Shown here one piece after another: positions 8,408 through 18,335 of a stretch of DNA of 64,000 bases. A model generated the notes under the pieces. That model was not told the origin of the DNA, did not search any database, and was given only the letters and a program-made list of their open reading frames with translations. Origin of the DNA: UBA5069 sp963773745 (GTDB lineage Bacteria > Chloroflexota > Anaerolineae > Caldilineales > Caldilineaceae); assembly GCA_963773745.1 (NCBI GenBank), contig CAVZCL010000005.1:124001-188000 (forward strand), written 5' to 3'. Numbering within the stretch: the stretch's first letter is position 1; each line of letters starts with the position of its first letter. The position numbers and the translations under genes were made by a program.

Positions 8408-11265
8408 ATGTTCGCTCGCCGCCGCAACACCCCGAAGACTCTGAATTCCGCACGCACCATTGCGCCGGCACGCGTGCTTGTGGCCTGTGTGCTGCTGGCG
8501 CTTGCCATGGTGGCCGGCGCGCCCCATGCCCTGGCGCAAGAGGCTGTGCCCACGGTTGAGCCGCTCCCGCGCCCCTTTCGCCCCAAAACAATGCCTCGCC
8601 GCTCCATCCCAGCTTTGCGCTGCTCGACGTCGACGGAGCCAACGTGCTCGAGAGCGGCAAGCCCGTCTCGCCCATGCAAAGCTGCGGCGCGTGCCACGAC
8701 ACGGCCTTCATCGAGCAGCACAGCTTCCACAGCGACCTGGGGCTGGGCGATTTTGGCCGCGACGACGTGACGCTCGCGCAGCCGTGGGATCAGAGCAGCG
8801 GCCTCTTTGGCAAATGGGACCCCCTAACGTACCGCTACCTCTCCCCCGAGGGAGCGGTGCAGCTGGACATGAGCACCGCCGAATGGCTCATGAAGTTTGG
8901 CGCATTCGTTCCGGGCGGTGGCCCCGCCACGACCGCCCGGAACGGTGCGCCCCTCGGCACGCTCGGCCCCGACGCGGCCAACCCCGAGACGAGCCTGCTG
9001 GGTGCTGACGGCGCGTCAGCGCGTGGGACTGGCAGCAATCCGGCGTGGTGGAGATGGACTGCTTCGTCTGCCACCTGGCGCAGCCCGATGCCGCCGCGCG
9101 CGCCGAGACCATGGCCGCGGGTGACTTTGCCTGGGCCAATACGGCGTCGCTCCTGGCCACAGGCATTGTAAGCAAGACGGCCGACGGCTTTGCCTGGCAG
9201 CCCGAGGCCTTTGGCGACGACGGCAAGCTGCTCCCCGCTTTTGTGCAGATTCAGGACCCGACCAACGAGAATTGCGCAGCCTGCCACGGCGTTGTCCACA
9301 CCGACACAAAGACGCCGCTGGTCTTTGATGCGTGCGACCTCGCGCAGCCGCAGACGGCCACCACCGGCCAGGTTGTCTCGCCGCAACTGATTTCGCAGTC
9401 GGGCATCAACCTCGCCGACAAGGCGTTCGCTGGCGCGCCCGTGGGATGTCCACGCCGAGCGCGCGCTCAAATGCACCGACTGCCACTATGCGCTCAACAA
9501 CCCGGTCCACGCGCAGGAGGCTGCCGGCAAGCAGCCCGATCACCTCGTTTATGACCCCCGCCGCCTTGAACTCGGCGAATACCTGCAGCGCCCCAACCAC
9601 GATCTGGCACGCGGGGCAAGCGCACAATTTACGATCGACGAAGGACAGAAGGGCTCCATGCGCCGCTGCGAATCGTGCCATGCCGCCGAGCAGACGCACA
9701 ACGACTGGCTGCCCTACACCGAGCGCCACATGGAGGTGCTGGCCTGCGAAAGCTGCCACATTCCCAAGCTGAACGCGCCGGCGATTGAGTCGGTGGACTG
9801 GACGGTGCTGCAGGCTGACGGCTGCCCCGTGACGCAATGCCGCGGCATTGAGGGCAGCGACACCGTCAACGGCCTGGTCACAGGCTACGAGCCGGTGCTC
9901 ATGCAGCGCACCAACATTGACGGCGACACCATGCTCGCCCCCTACAACCTGGTCGAGCGCGTGGTATTGGGTCTACGATGACCCCGCCGGCGCACCTGCG
10001 CCCGTGCGGCTTCAGGATCTGGAGGCCGTCTGGTTTGAGGGCAGCGCCTACGCGCCCGCCGTGCTGGATGCGTTTGACACAAATGGCGATGGCGCGCTGG
10101 ATGACGCCGAACTGGTGATTGACAGTGATGCCAAGACGGCACTCATCAGCGCGCGGCTGGCGACGCTGGGGCTGGCCAACCCGCGCATCGAGGCGCAAAC
10201 GCAGCCCTACAGCATCAACCACTCGGTAACGCGTGACGAATGGGTGACGAAAGATTGCCAGGCTTGCCACGCCAACGACTCGCGGTGGCGGCAGGGCTTT
10301 CACTCTCCAACCGCACGCCCGGCGGCGTTCTACCCACCTTTGTGGCCGACAACAACGTGGCGGCCAGCGGCACGGTTGAGAGTGCGAACGGTCTGCTGCG
10401 CTATGTGCCTGCGCCGCGCGCCGATGGTATCTACATCTTTGGCCACAACCGCGTCGGCTGGATTGATCTTTTTGGTGCGGCCCTCTTCCTGGGCGTGCTG
10501 CTGGGTGTGAGTGTGCACGGCACAATGCGCTTTGTGGCGGCCATGCGCCGTCCGCGCCACGCGCACAAACTCAAGCGGGTCTACATGTACCAGGCGTACG
10601 AGCGCTTCTGGCACTGGCTGCAGACGACCACGATCATCATCCTGCTCTTTACGGGCTTGGTCATCCACCGCCCCGACATCTTTGGCATCTTCTCCTTCCC
10701 GCATGTGGTGACGGTGCACAACGTGCTGGCTGCGGTGCTGGTTATCAATGCGGCGCTTTCGCTCTTCTGGCATCTGGCTGGCGGCGAAATTCGCCAGTAT
10801 ATACCCCGCCCCTACGGCTTCTTTGACCAGGCGATTGAGCAGACCAAGTTCTACATCTCGGGCATCTTCAAGGATGACCCGCACCCCTTTGAGAAGTCGC
10901 GTGAGCGCCACCTCAACCCGCTGCAGCAGATCACCTACTTCGGCATCCTGAACGTGTTGCTGCCGCTGCAGGTGCTGACGGGCGCGCTCATGTGGGGGGT
11001 GCAGCGCTGGCCGCAGTTTGCCGGCGCGCTGGGCGGGCTGCCCTTCCTGGCCCCCTTTCACACGCTGGTGGCGTGGACCTTCGCTTCCTTCATTGTGGGC
11101 CACGTCTACCTGACGACCACGGGCGAGCGGCCGCTCAGCGGCATTCAGGCCATGGTAACAGGCTGGGAAGAGGTGCCTGTGGAGGGCGCGCACGTGGCCG
11201 ATGCGCCGGCCGTTGCACCCGGGCGCGGCGAGCCGCAGCCGGGCATGGCCTCAGGCGATGACTAG
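8408..11265 (+). CDS. Seven-heme cytochrome fused to a b-type (cytochrome b561-like) membrane domain
   Basis: After a signal peptide (VACVLLALAMVAGAPHALAQ) the protein carries seven CxxCH motifs: CGACH, CFVCH, CAACH, CTDCH, CESCH, CESCH and CQACH. The C-terminal third is a four- to five-helix b-type domain with helix histidines (ERFWHWLQ, GLVIHRP, LFWHLAGG, FIVGHVYL) typical of Cytb561/formate dehydrogenase gamma-like quinol oxidases. The likely role is to pass electrons from quinol through hemes b and c to the octaheme enzyme encoded just upstream. Five single-base shifts (about 8605, 9028, 9433, 9965, 10288) break the frame. The continuing homology on both sides argues for one gene. Confidence 0.8.
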
Positions 11266-11396
11266 CCGCCTTGACGCAAGGCAGCCGCCAGTTCGCAGTC
11301 ACGCCTGACACCAGAGCGATTGCAAAAGAACACCAGAGGCGGGCACGTGCTCGCCCCTGCAAACGAGGGTAACCGGACAGAGCAAGGAGAAGACCT

Positions 11397-11984
11397 ATGT
11401 CCGTTTCTGCACCATCATCCGAAGCACCCCGGACGGCGCCGCGCCGTAGTGTGCGTGATTTCTTCCTGGCGCGACCGGCGCGCCCCTACATTCATCCCTA
11501 TCTGGGCGGGCTGTTGCTGGGCATCGTACTCTTCCTCGCCTTCTTCATTACGGGCAACGGGCTGGGCGCATCGGGCGGCCTCAACCGCATCATCGTCTTC
11601 TTCCAGGACCTCATCGCCCCGGGCCATGTGGACCGCAATGCCTATCTGCTCAAGATGGCGGGCGGTGACCTCAACCCGCTGGATGACTGGGTTGTGCCCA
11701 TGGTCTTCGGCACGCTGGCGGGCGGTTTCGCCTCGGGCTGGCTCTTTGGCCGCGTCAAGGTCGAGACGAACAAGGGGCCTAATATCACGGTGCGCAAGCG
11801 CTGGCTGTGGGCCTTTGTCGGCGGGGCCATCATGGGCTACGGCGCGCGCATGGCGCGCGGCTGCACCTCGGGGCAGGCGCTCTCTGGCGGGGCGACGCTC
11901 TCCGTGGGATCGTGGGCCTTCATGTTCGCCGTCTTTGCCGGCGCGTATGCCATCGCCTGGTTTGTCCGCCGCTTGTGGAACTAG
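11397..11984 (+). CDS. YeeE/YedE family sulfur-compound transporter
   Basis: The 195-residue membrane protein has about four to five helices and the conserved Cys segment ARGCTSGQALSGGA of the YeeE/YedE (TsuA-like) family, which moves thiosulfate or related sulfur species through a cysteine relay. An AAGGAGA site upstream supports ATG 11397. It is followed 15 bases later by a second, longer member of the same family, so the two may act as a pair. The link with an OTR-type cytochrome points to extracellular or imported sulfur compounds as substrate; this is an inference. Confidence 0.8.
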   Translation: MSVSAPSSEAPRTAPRRSVRDFFLARPARPYIHPYLGGLLLGIVLFLAFFITGNGLGASGGLNRIIVFFQDLIAPGHVDRNAYLLKMAGGDLNPLDDWVVPMVFGTLAGGFASGWLFGRVKVETNKGPNITVRKRWLWAFVGGAIMGYGARMARGCTSGQALSGGATLSVGSWAFMFAVFAGAYAIAWFVRRLWN

Positions 11985-11999
11985 TGCAGGAGAGACACA

Positions 12000-13259
12000 A
12001 TGAACTTCCCGCTTCTGCTTGAACCCATGGTTGGCAAGCCGTGGATGTACGTGATCTTCGCGCATTATCGGCTTCGCTTTCGGCTTCGTGCTCGAAATGT
12101 CGGGCTTCGGCAACTCGAGGAAGCTGGCCGCACAGTTCTACTTCAAGGACCTAACCGTGCTCAAGGTGATGTTCGGCGCGATCATCACCGCCATGGTGCT
12201 GCTCTTCGCTGCCGTTGGCCTGGGCGTGCTCGACTTCAGCCAGGTGTGGGTCAACCCCACCTACCTGTGGCCGGGGATTGTGGGCGGCCTGATCATGGGC
12301 GTGGGCTTCATCATCGGCGGCTTCTGCCCGGGCACATCGCTGGTGGCTGCGGCCACCGCCAAGCTCGACGGCATCTTTTTCGTGCTGGGCGTGCTCTTCG
12401 GCATCTTCCTCTTTGGCGAGACGGTGCCCTTCTTTGAGGAGTGGTGGAACAGCAGCTATCTGGGCCGACTGACGATTCCCGAGTGGCTGGGCGTCTCCTA
12501 CGGCGTGGTGGTGCTGGGCGTGGTGCTCATGGCGCTCTTCATGTTCTGGGGCGGCGAGCAGCTTGAGCGCATCTTCGGCCAGAAGGACCTGACGAAGGAG
12601 CCGCGTCTGCGCTATGCCGGGGCCGGCGTGCTGGTGGCTGGCGGCCATCGCCGTGATCGTCATCGGCCAGCCCACCACGCAGGACAAGTGGGCGCGTGTG
12701 GCCGACGTCAAGGAGCCGGTGCTGCAGAACCGCGAAGTGCAGATTCACCCGGGCGAATTGCTCAAGATCATGGCGGATGACCGCCTGCGCGTGGTGATTT
12801 CCGACGTGCGCCCCGAGCAGCAGTACAACCTCTTCCACATTAGCGGGGCGCGCAACGTGCCGCTGGAGACAATCAGCACTGTCATTCCCGAGATGCACGC
12901 CGCGCCAGGCGCTTAACACCGTCTTTGTGGTGGTGAGCGACAATGAGGCGGCTGCCACCGACGCGTGGAAAACGCTGACCGCGGAGAGCGTGCCCAACGC
13001 CTACATCCTGGAGGGGGGCATCAACAACTGGATTGCCACTTTTGGCCAGGATGACCCGGCGATTGCGCCGGTGGAGCCGCAGCTTGCCGCCAGCGAGGCG
13101 GCTTCCTATCCTGCTGAGAAGCTCAACTACACCTTCCCCGCCGCCCTGGGCGACCGCTACGAAGCGGCCTCGCCCAACCCGCACGAGTGGGAGCTGGATT
13201 ATCTGCCCAAGGTGAAGCTGGAGATGAAGCGCGACAAAAGCGGCGGCGGCTGCGGGTAA
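12000..13259 (+). CDS. YeeE/YedE transporter with C-terminal rhodanese-like domain (frameshifted)
   Basis: The membrane part contains GFCPGTSLVAAATAKLDG, the second conserved Cys signature of the YeeE/YedE family, within about five helices. A rhodanese-like domain follows (ISDVRPEQQYNLFHISGARN...GGINNW). At the usual catalytic loop the sequence reads VVVSDNEAA, with Ser where active rhodaneses have Cys, so sulfurtransferase activity is doubtful. The protein ends in GGGCG. Three single-base shifts (about 12065, 12648, 12912) split it. It closes the sulfur cluster and is followed by a 64-base inverted repeat that can act as terminator. Confidence 0.75.
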
Positions 13260-13268
13260 AGGTGAAGA

Positions 13269-13403
13269 GCCTCAACACAGAGGCGACAGAGAAGTGCTGA
13301 GAAACAGGTAGAAAAGCGAAAAGCAGAACTGCACAATCGGCAGTTCTGCTTTTCGCTTTTCTACCTGTTTCTCAGCACTTCTCTGTCGCCTCTGTGTTGA
13401 GGC
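13269..13403. repeat. Perfect 64-bp inverted repeat between convergent genes
   Basis: Bases 13269-13332 are the exact reverse complement of 13340-13403, with a seven-base loop. It fills the gap between two converging genes and could form a giant hairpin or cruciform, probably ending transcription from both sides. It has no coding capacity. Confidence 0.95.
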
Positions 13404-13412
13404 CGCTGGTTG

Positions 13413-13913
13413 TTACGCCATGGCCTTCTGGTTAATGCCAGTCTTGGACTTGCTGCCTTCAGCCAACCGGGTGAGCATCTTGTCCGTCTCACCCTCCTCA
13501 TCCAGCGTTGTCTGCAGCAGATCCTGGGCCTCGGGCATATTAAGCCGATCGGCCAGCGTGCGCAGCGTGCCGTAGGCGGCTATCTCGTAATGCTCCACGC
13601 GCTGTGCAGCGGCAATCAGGAAGGCGTCCATCACCTCGGGGTCGCCCCCCTTCTTGATCTGGTCCTCGCCCTCGCTAATAATGCCCTGCATGCCCTTGCA
13701 TTTCACGCCCTTGGCGGGCATGTCGAGCAGCTTGAAGATTTCACCCAGGCGAGTAACCTGTGTCTGGGTCTGCTGCAGGTGTGTGCGGAAGGCGTTCTTC
13801 AGCTCCTGGGAGCTCGCTGCCTTCTCCATCTTGGGCAGGGCGTCGATGATCTGCTTTTCGGCATCGTACGTATCCTGCAGTTCGGCGACAAACAAGTCTT
13901 GTAGCGTCTTCAT
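13413..13913 (-). CDS. DUF892/YciF-like ferritin-like protein
   Basis: The 166-residue protein matches the DUF892 family throughout: LQDLFVAELQDTYDAEKQI at the start, then LKNAFRTHLQQTQTQVTRL and the later HYEIAAYGTL helix. Members form a four-helix, ferritin-like bundle with carboxylate/His ligands and are linked to stress response; their reaction is not established. The ATG at 13913 is followed immediately by the family's N-terminal KTLQDLFV. It stands alone, flanked by large inverted repeats. Confidence 0.9.
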   Translation of the reverse strand: MKTLQDLFVAELQDTYDAEKQIIDALPKMEKAASSQELKNAFRTHLQQTQTQVTRLGEIFKLLDMPAKGVKCKGMQGIISEGEDQIKKGGDPEVMDAFLIAAAQRVEHYEIAAYGTLRTLADRLNMPEAQDLLQTTLDEEGETDKMLTRLAEGSKSKTGINQKAMA

Positions 13914-14010
13914 GTTCTCTTCTCCCTCATATCAAGCCAGTCTATCGTGGTTCAGTCGTGACAGACGCCGCTCTCCATTAACGAAGCCGCCGCCACGCCA
14001 GTTCCAACTG

Positions 14011-14145
14011 CAACGAACAGCTTTGACGCAAGGCCGCAGAGGCGCAAGGACGCAAAGAAGAGCAGACGCAAGAAGAAAGGCTTTATCCTTGCAGTGCTCT
14101 TCTTTGCGATTTACCCTTGCGCCTCTGCGTCAATGCTGTTCGTTG
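14011..14145. repeat. Imperfect long inverted repeat, CGCAAAG word family
   Basis: CAACGAACAGC at 14011 and its complement ending at 14145 bracket arms of about 52 bases. The arms contain GACGCAGAGGCGCAAAG-type words seen again at 48598 and 59260. It occupies the gap between the DUF892 gene and the 3' end of the PBP gene; nothing else is seen there. Confidence 0.85.
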
Positions 14146-14173
14146 CGCCTTTGTGTCAGATTTGGCTCGTTAG

Positions 14174-17100
14174 TTACGGCGCGGGGTTGGCCTCGGGCGT
14201 CCACGTGGCCGTTGCTTCTTCGGCCGGCGGCGCGGTGGGCGCAGGTGTGTCGATGAGGATGTCAGGCACGTCGGTGGCCGGCGGCGTCCATGTGGCCGTG
14301 GGTTCCAGCGGCAGCGCTGTGGGTTCCAGCGGCAGCGGCGTGGGCTGATCGGGCTGGGGCGCAGGGGTCCATTGTGCGGGCACGGGCGTCCACGTGGCCG
14401 TCGGCGCCAGCGTTGGCGGCGGTGCGGCGGTTGGCGCAGGCCGCGCCACAAAGATGCGCGTGCGCGCCTCGTAGAGCGAACCCTGGCTGTCACGTGCCAG
14501 CAGCCGCAGCGTATACGGCCCCTCGGCCATGGCGGACGCGTCCCACTGCGCCACGGGGCCGTTGCTCACATTGCCGCCAAAGGGACCGCTCACCGGCGCG
14601 CTGAAGGCGCCCGGGTCGTGGCTCTCCCCATACTGCAACTCATAGCTCACCAGGTCGGGCACAATCACTGCGCCGTAGACCGTCACCAGCCCGCTCACCG
14701 TTTCGCCTTCCACGGGCGAGAAGATGGCCACTTGCGCCTGTGGATTTGGGGCCTGCGGATTGGGCGTCGGCTGTTGCTCGCCGGGCGTCGCCGGGAAGAG
14801 AACCGCGCCCGGCGTGCTCGTCACAATTGGCGGCGGGATGAAGGGGGGCTGCTCAATGCCGTGCGCTTCGGCCCACGCGCGATATTCGGGCGGATAGACC
14901 TTCCACGCGCGCTCCTCCATCTGGTCGGGCGGGGTGAACTCGCTCGCCAATTGGCCGGTATTCCTGTCCACACGAAAGCTCTGCCACAGGTCAAATTCAG
15001 GCGGCAGCGGCGGGCGATCTTCGGCAAACCACTGGATGCGCTTCTCGGGGCAGGCGCGGCTGGGCAGCGTGGCGGTGTCGGCGCAGACTTCGTACTGGCG
15101 CACGCCCAGCGGCGGCTGGAAATCCACGGCAGGCTCGTCGGCCAGTGCCGTCGTCATGAACTGGTTCCAGATGGGCGCAGCGCCCGTCACGCCCGAGACA
15201 TTGCGCATGGACGAGTTGTCGGCGTTGCCCACCCACACGCCGGTGACAAGCTGCGGCGTGAAGCCGATCGTGAGGATGTCGCGGATATCGTTGGTGGTGC
15301 CCGTCTTGACGGCCGCGGGGCGATCGAGGCGCAGCGATGAATTGGTACCAAAGGCAGCGCTGCGCGCGTCATTGTCGCTGAGGATATTGGTCATCAGGAA
15401 CGCATCGACAGGGCTGATGACTTGCGCGTTGTCATTGGCGTGGGCCCGGCAGGGGCGCGCCGAGTTCTCCTCGCACAGCACTGTGCCAAAGGAGTCGGTC
15501 ACCTTGCTGATGAGCATGGGCTCGCTGCGCATGCCGCCATTGGCGATGGTGGCAAAGGCCGAGGTCATTTCGGTGAGAGGCACCTCGCCTGCGCCCAGCG
15601 CGAGGCTCAGCCCATAGTCGGGGCGGGTAAGGGTGGTAATGCCCAACTGCTCAGCAAAGGTGAGGAAATTGGGCACCTCCACCGCTTGCATCGCGCGCAC
15701 GGCGGGGATGTTGTAGCTGTTGCCCAGCGCCAGGCGCACGGGCAGCAGCCCATGCTCGCGCCCGTCATAGTTCACCGGCCGGTAGGGCGGGTTGGCCCCA
15801 TCGGGGAAGCCCTCGCTAATGTCGGCTACGAGCGTGCCCGGCGTCCAGTGCTCATTGAGCGGCCTGTTGGGCAGGGCAAAGGCCGCCAGGTAGACCAGCG
15901 GCTTGATGGTGCTGCCGGGCTGACGCGGGGCCAGCGCCATGTTGACCTGGCCATCAATCTCCACGTTGTTGAAGTCGGCGCTGCCCACAAGCGCGACCAC
16001 GGCACCCGTTTGGGGGCGCATGGCCACCAGCGCGCCGTTCGAGATATTGTTCTCGCCCAACCCTGACACATTCTCGGCCACGATGCGCTCGGCCTCGGCC
16101 TGCAGGCGCGGGTCGAGCGTCGTCTCCACAACCAGCCCCGCCTTGTAGAGTGCATCGGGGCCAAAGAGCTGTTCCAGTTGCTGGCGCACATAGAGGGTGA
16201 AGTGCGGCGCCTCGAGGTTGAACTCCAGCGGGTGGTAGGCAAGCGGCTCCTGCCACGCGGCGTCGGCCTCTGCCTGGGTGACCATTTTGTTTTCGACCAT
16301 GAGCCCAAGCACAACACCCTGGCGCACCTTGGCGCGGTCGGGGTGCGAGTAGGGGTCATAGTAGGCGGGCAGTTGGGGCAGGCCGGCCAGCAGCGCCGAC
16401 TCGGCCAGAGTGAGGTCGGCCACATTCTTGTTGAAATAGGTATCAGCTGCCGCAGCTGCGCCATAGGAGAGATTCCCGTAGTAGATCTGGTTCATGTAGA
16501 TCTCGAGAATCTGCTGCTTGCTCCAGCGGCGGCTAATTTCAGAGGCGAGGATGGCTTCCTTGACCTTGCGCGTGAGCGTGCGCTCGGGCGTGAGGAAGGT
16601 CATCTTCACAAGCTGCTGGGGAATCGTCGACCCGCCGGAGACGATGTCGCCCTCGGTGAAGGCATAGTAGAGGGCACGCGCCAGCGCTACGGGGTCCACA
16701 CCCGGGTGGTTGAAGAAGTTGGCGTCTTCGGTGGCGACGGTGGCCTGCAGGAGCGAGGGCGCGAACTTGTCCAGCTTGACGGCCGTGCGCAGACCCTGGT
16801 CTGGATCGAAGGCAGCATTGAGCAGGTTGCCCTCGCTGTCGAGGATGCGTGTGGTCTGGAAGTGGCTGGCGCGGTCGTCCAGGTCGTCGGGCGCGGGCAG
16901 ATCACCCGCCATGAGCGAGTAGCCGATGAGCCCCAGGCCAAGCAGGAACGCGCTGAGCACGATGAAGGTAAGCAGGCCGATGACGAAGCCGCGCCCTATG
17001 CCCGGGCCGCGCCGGCGTGGGGCAGGCGCTGGCCGCGGCCCAGGTGGCGGTAGAGGTTGCGACGGCGGCGGCCCAAAGGGTGGGCGGCCACCGGGCGGGC

Positions 17101-17798
17101 CAGAAGGCGGCTGCCCTCCTGGTGGCGGCCCGGGAGGCGGCCCGGATGGCGGATTGCCATAGGGCGGCCCACCATAGGCCGGACTCCCGGAGGGCGGCGC
17201 GCCCGAAGGCCGCTCGCCATAGGGCTGCTCGCCATAAGGCGCGCCATAGGGCGGCGCGCCAGAAGGTGGCTCGCCATAGGGCGGCCCGGATGGACCCGGC
17301 GTGTAGGGTGTGCGCTCGGGCGGAGGCGGCTCGACCCATGGCTTGGCCGGCCGCGGTGCGCGGGGCTCTGTGGGTGGGGGCGGCTCCACCCCAAAGGGGC
17401 GCGGCGGTATGTACTCGGGCGGGTAGTCGCCCGTCTGCTCGGGATAGAAGGGTTGCTGCCCGGGCGGATCGGGCGGCGCAGGGGCAGCCGAGGCCGGGGG
17501 CGGCGCAGCCGGTGGCCGGCGAAAATCGTGCGGATATTCGCCCGTGGGGTAGTCATCCGCGGGGAAGCTCTCCGCGGGATAGCGGGGGGCCGGGCGGCAG
17601 GATTGCCAGCAGGATGGCGGCAGGATTGGCCGGCTGGTTTGCTGGCCTTGCGGGTTGCCTGCAGGGGGCGGCGCATTCTGCTGCGCGCGGCATCTTGCCC
17701 CCCGGGCGGGCGTGCCGGCCGCTGGCGGGCGGCGTGCCGCTTGCGGACTTTTTCGGCTTGCGTGGGATCAGTTCAAAAGGATCAATCGGTTCGGCCAT
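14174..17798 (-). CDS. Class A penicillin-binding protein (PBP1A-like)
   Basis: A long Pro/Gly-rich cytoplasmic tail precedes a membrane helix (about 135-157 from GTG 17389). A glycosyltransferase 51 domain with EDANFFNHPGVDP (Glu221) follows, then a transpeptidase domain with STIK (493-496), SYN (558-560) and KTG motifs. The C-terminus has an Ig-like module and a Pro/Thr-rich low-complexity tail. The enzyme polymerises and cross-links peptidoglycan outside the membrane. The 5' end is placed at ATG 17798 (MAEPIDPFELIPRKPKK) because the tail continues there in another frame; the shift near 17580 lies in low-complexity sequence and is less certain. GTG 17389 is the conservative start. Confidence 0.9.
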
Positions 17799-17986
17799 GG
17801 CTTGTGCCGGGGGTCACCCTGCAATCAGTGCTGAGGGGCGACCGGCGCCGCTCTTTGTGGGTAAGATAGCGCGAGGCTGCCCGCACTGCAAACGCGCGGC
17901 CCGTGCTAATTGGACCGTCTCCATGCGGCGGCCGGCCTCTATGCATTGCCGGGCGGTTGTGTGGGCCTGTATTGCAGGGGGCAGGC

Positions 17987-18074
17987 GCATTGCGTAGCGG
18001 CGGTGTAAGCCGCCGTTTTCAGCGATGCGTCACGCTGGCCACCAACGGCGGCTTACACCGCCGCTACGCAATGC
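17987..18074. repeat. Perfect 31-bp inverted repeat (GTAGCGGCGGTGTAAG family)
   Basis: Bases 17987-18017 are the exact reverse complement of 18044-18074. It lies in the 537-base gap upstream of the PBP gene. A related GTAGCGGCGGTGTACGCC half-word occurs at 21091. Confidence 0.9.
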
Positions 18075-18100
18075 TGCGCTGGGGCACGCCGCCTGCGGTT

Positions 18101-18235
18101 CGTAGCGGGGGGCTTCCAGCCCTCCGTTTCGGCCTCTGCATCGCGTACTGCGTCACGCCGGGAGACGTGACCTACGGTCGTCACGCCGGGAGACGTGACC
18201 TACAACTGCCGGAGGGCTGGAAGCCCCCCGCTACG
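18101..18235. repeat. Inverted repeat enclosing two direct CGTCACGCC...GTGACCTAC copies
   Basis: Perfect 26-base arms (18101-18126 and 18210-18235; GGGGGGCTTCCAGCCCTCCG word) enclose two direct copies of a 25-base word (18151-18175 and 18179-18203) that is itself partly palindromic. The same two words recur at 24304, 41752, 52315 and 60320. Nothing coding is seen in this gap. Confidence 0.9.
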
Positions 18236-18335
18236 GAGTAGCAGCCCACTGGCTTGCACAACGCTTTACGCACAGCGAGGCTCCCCGCCGTGGGAAGCCT
18301 CGCTGCCTATGGCTCAAGGGAATTGCAGGCCGAAT

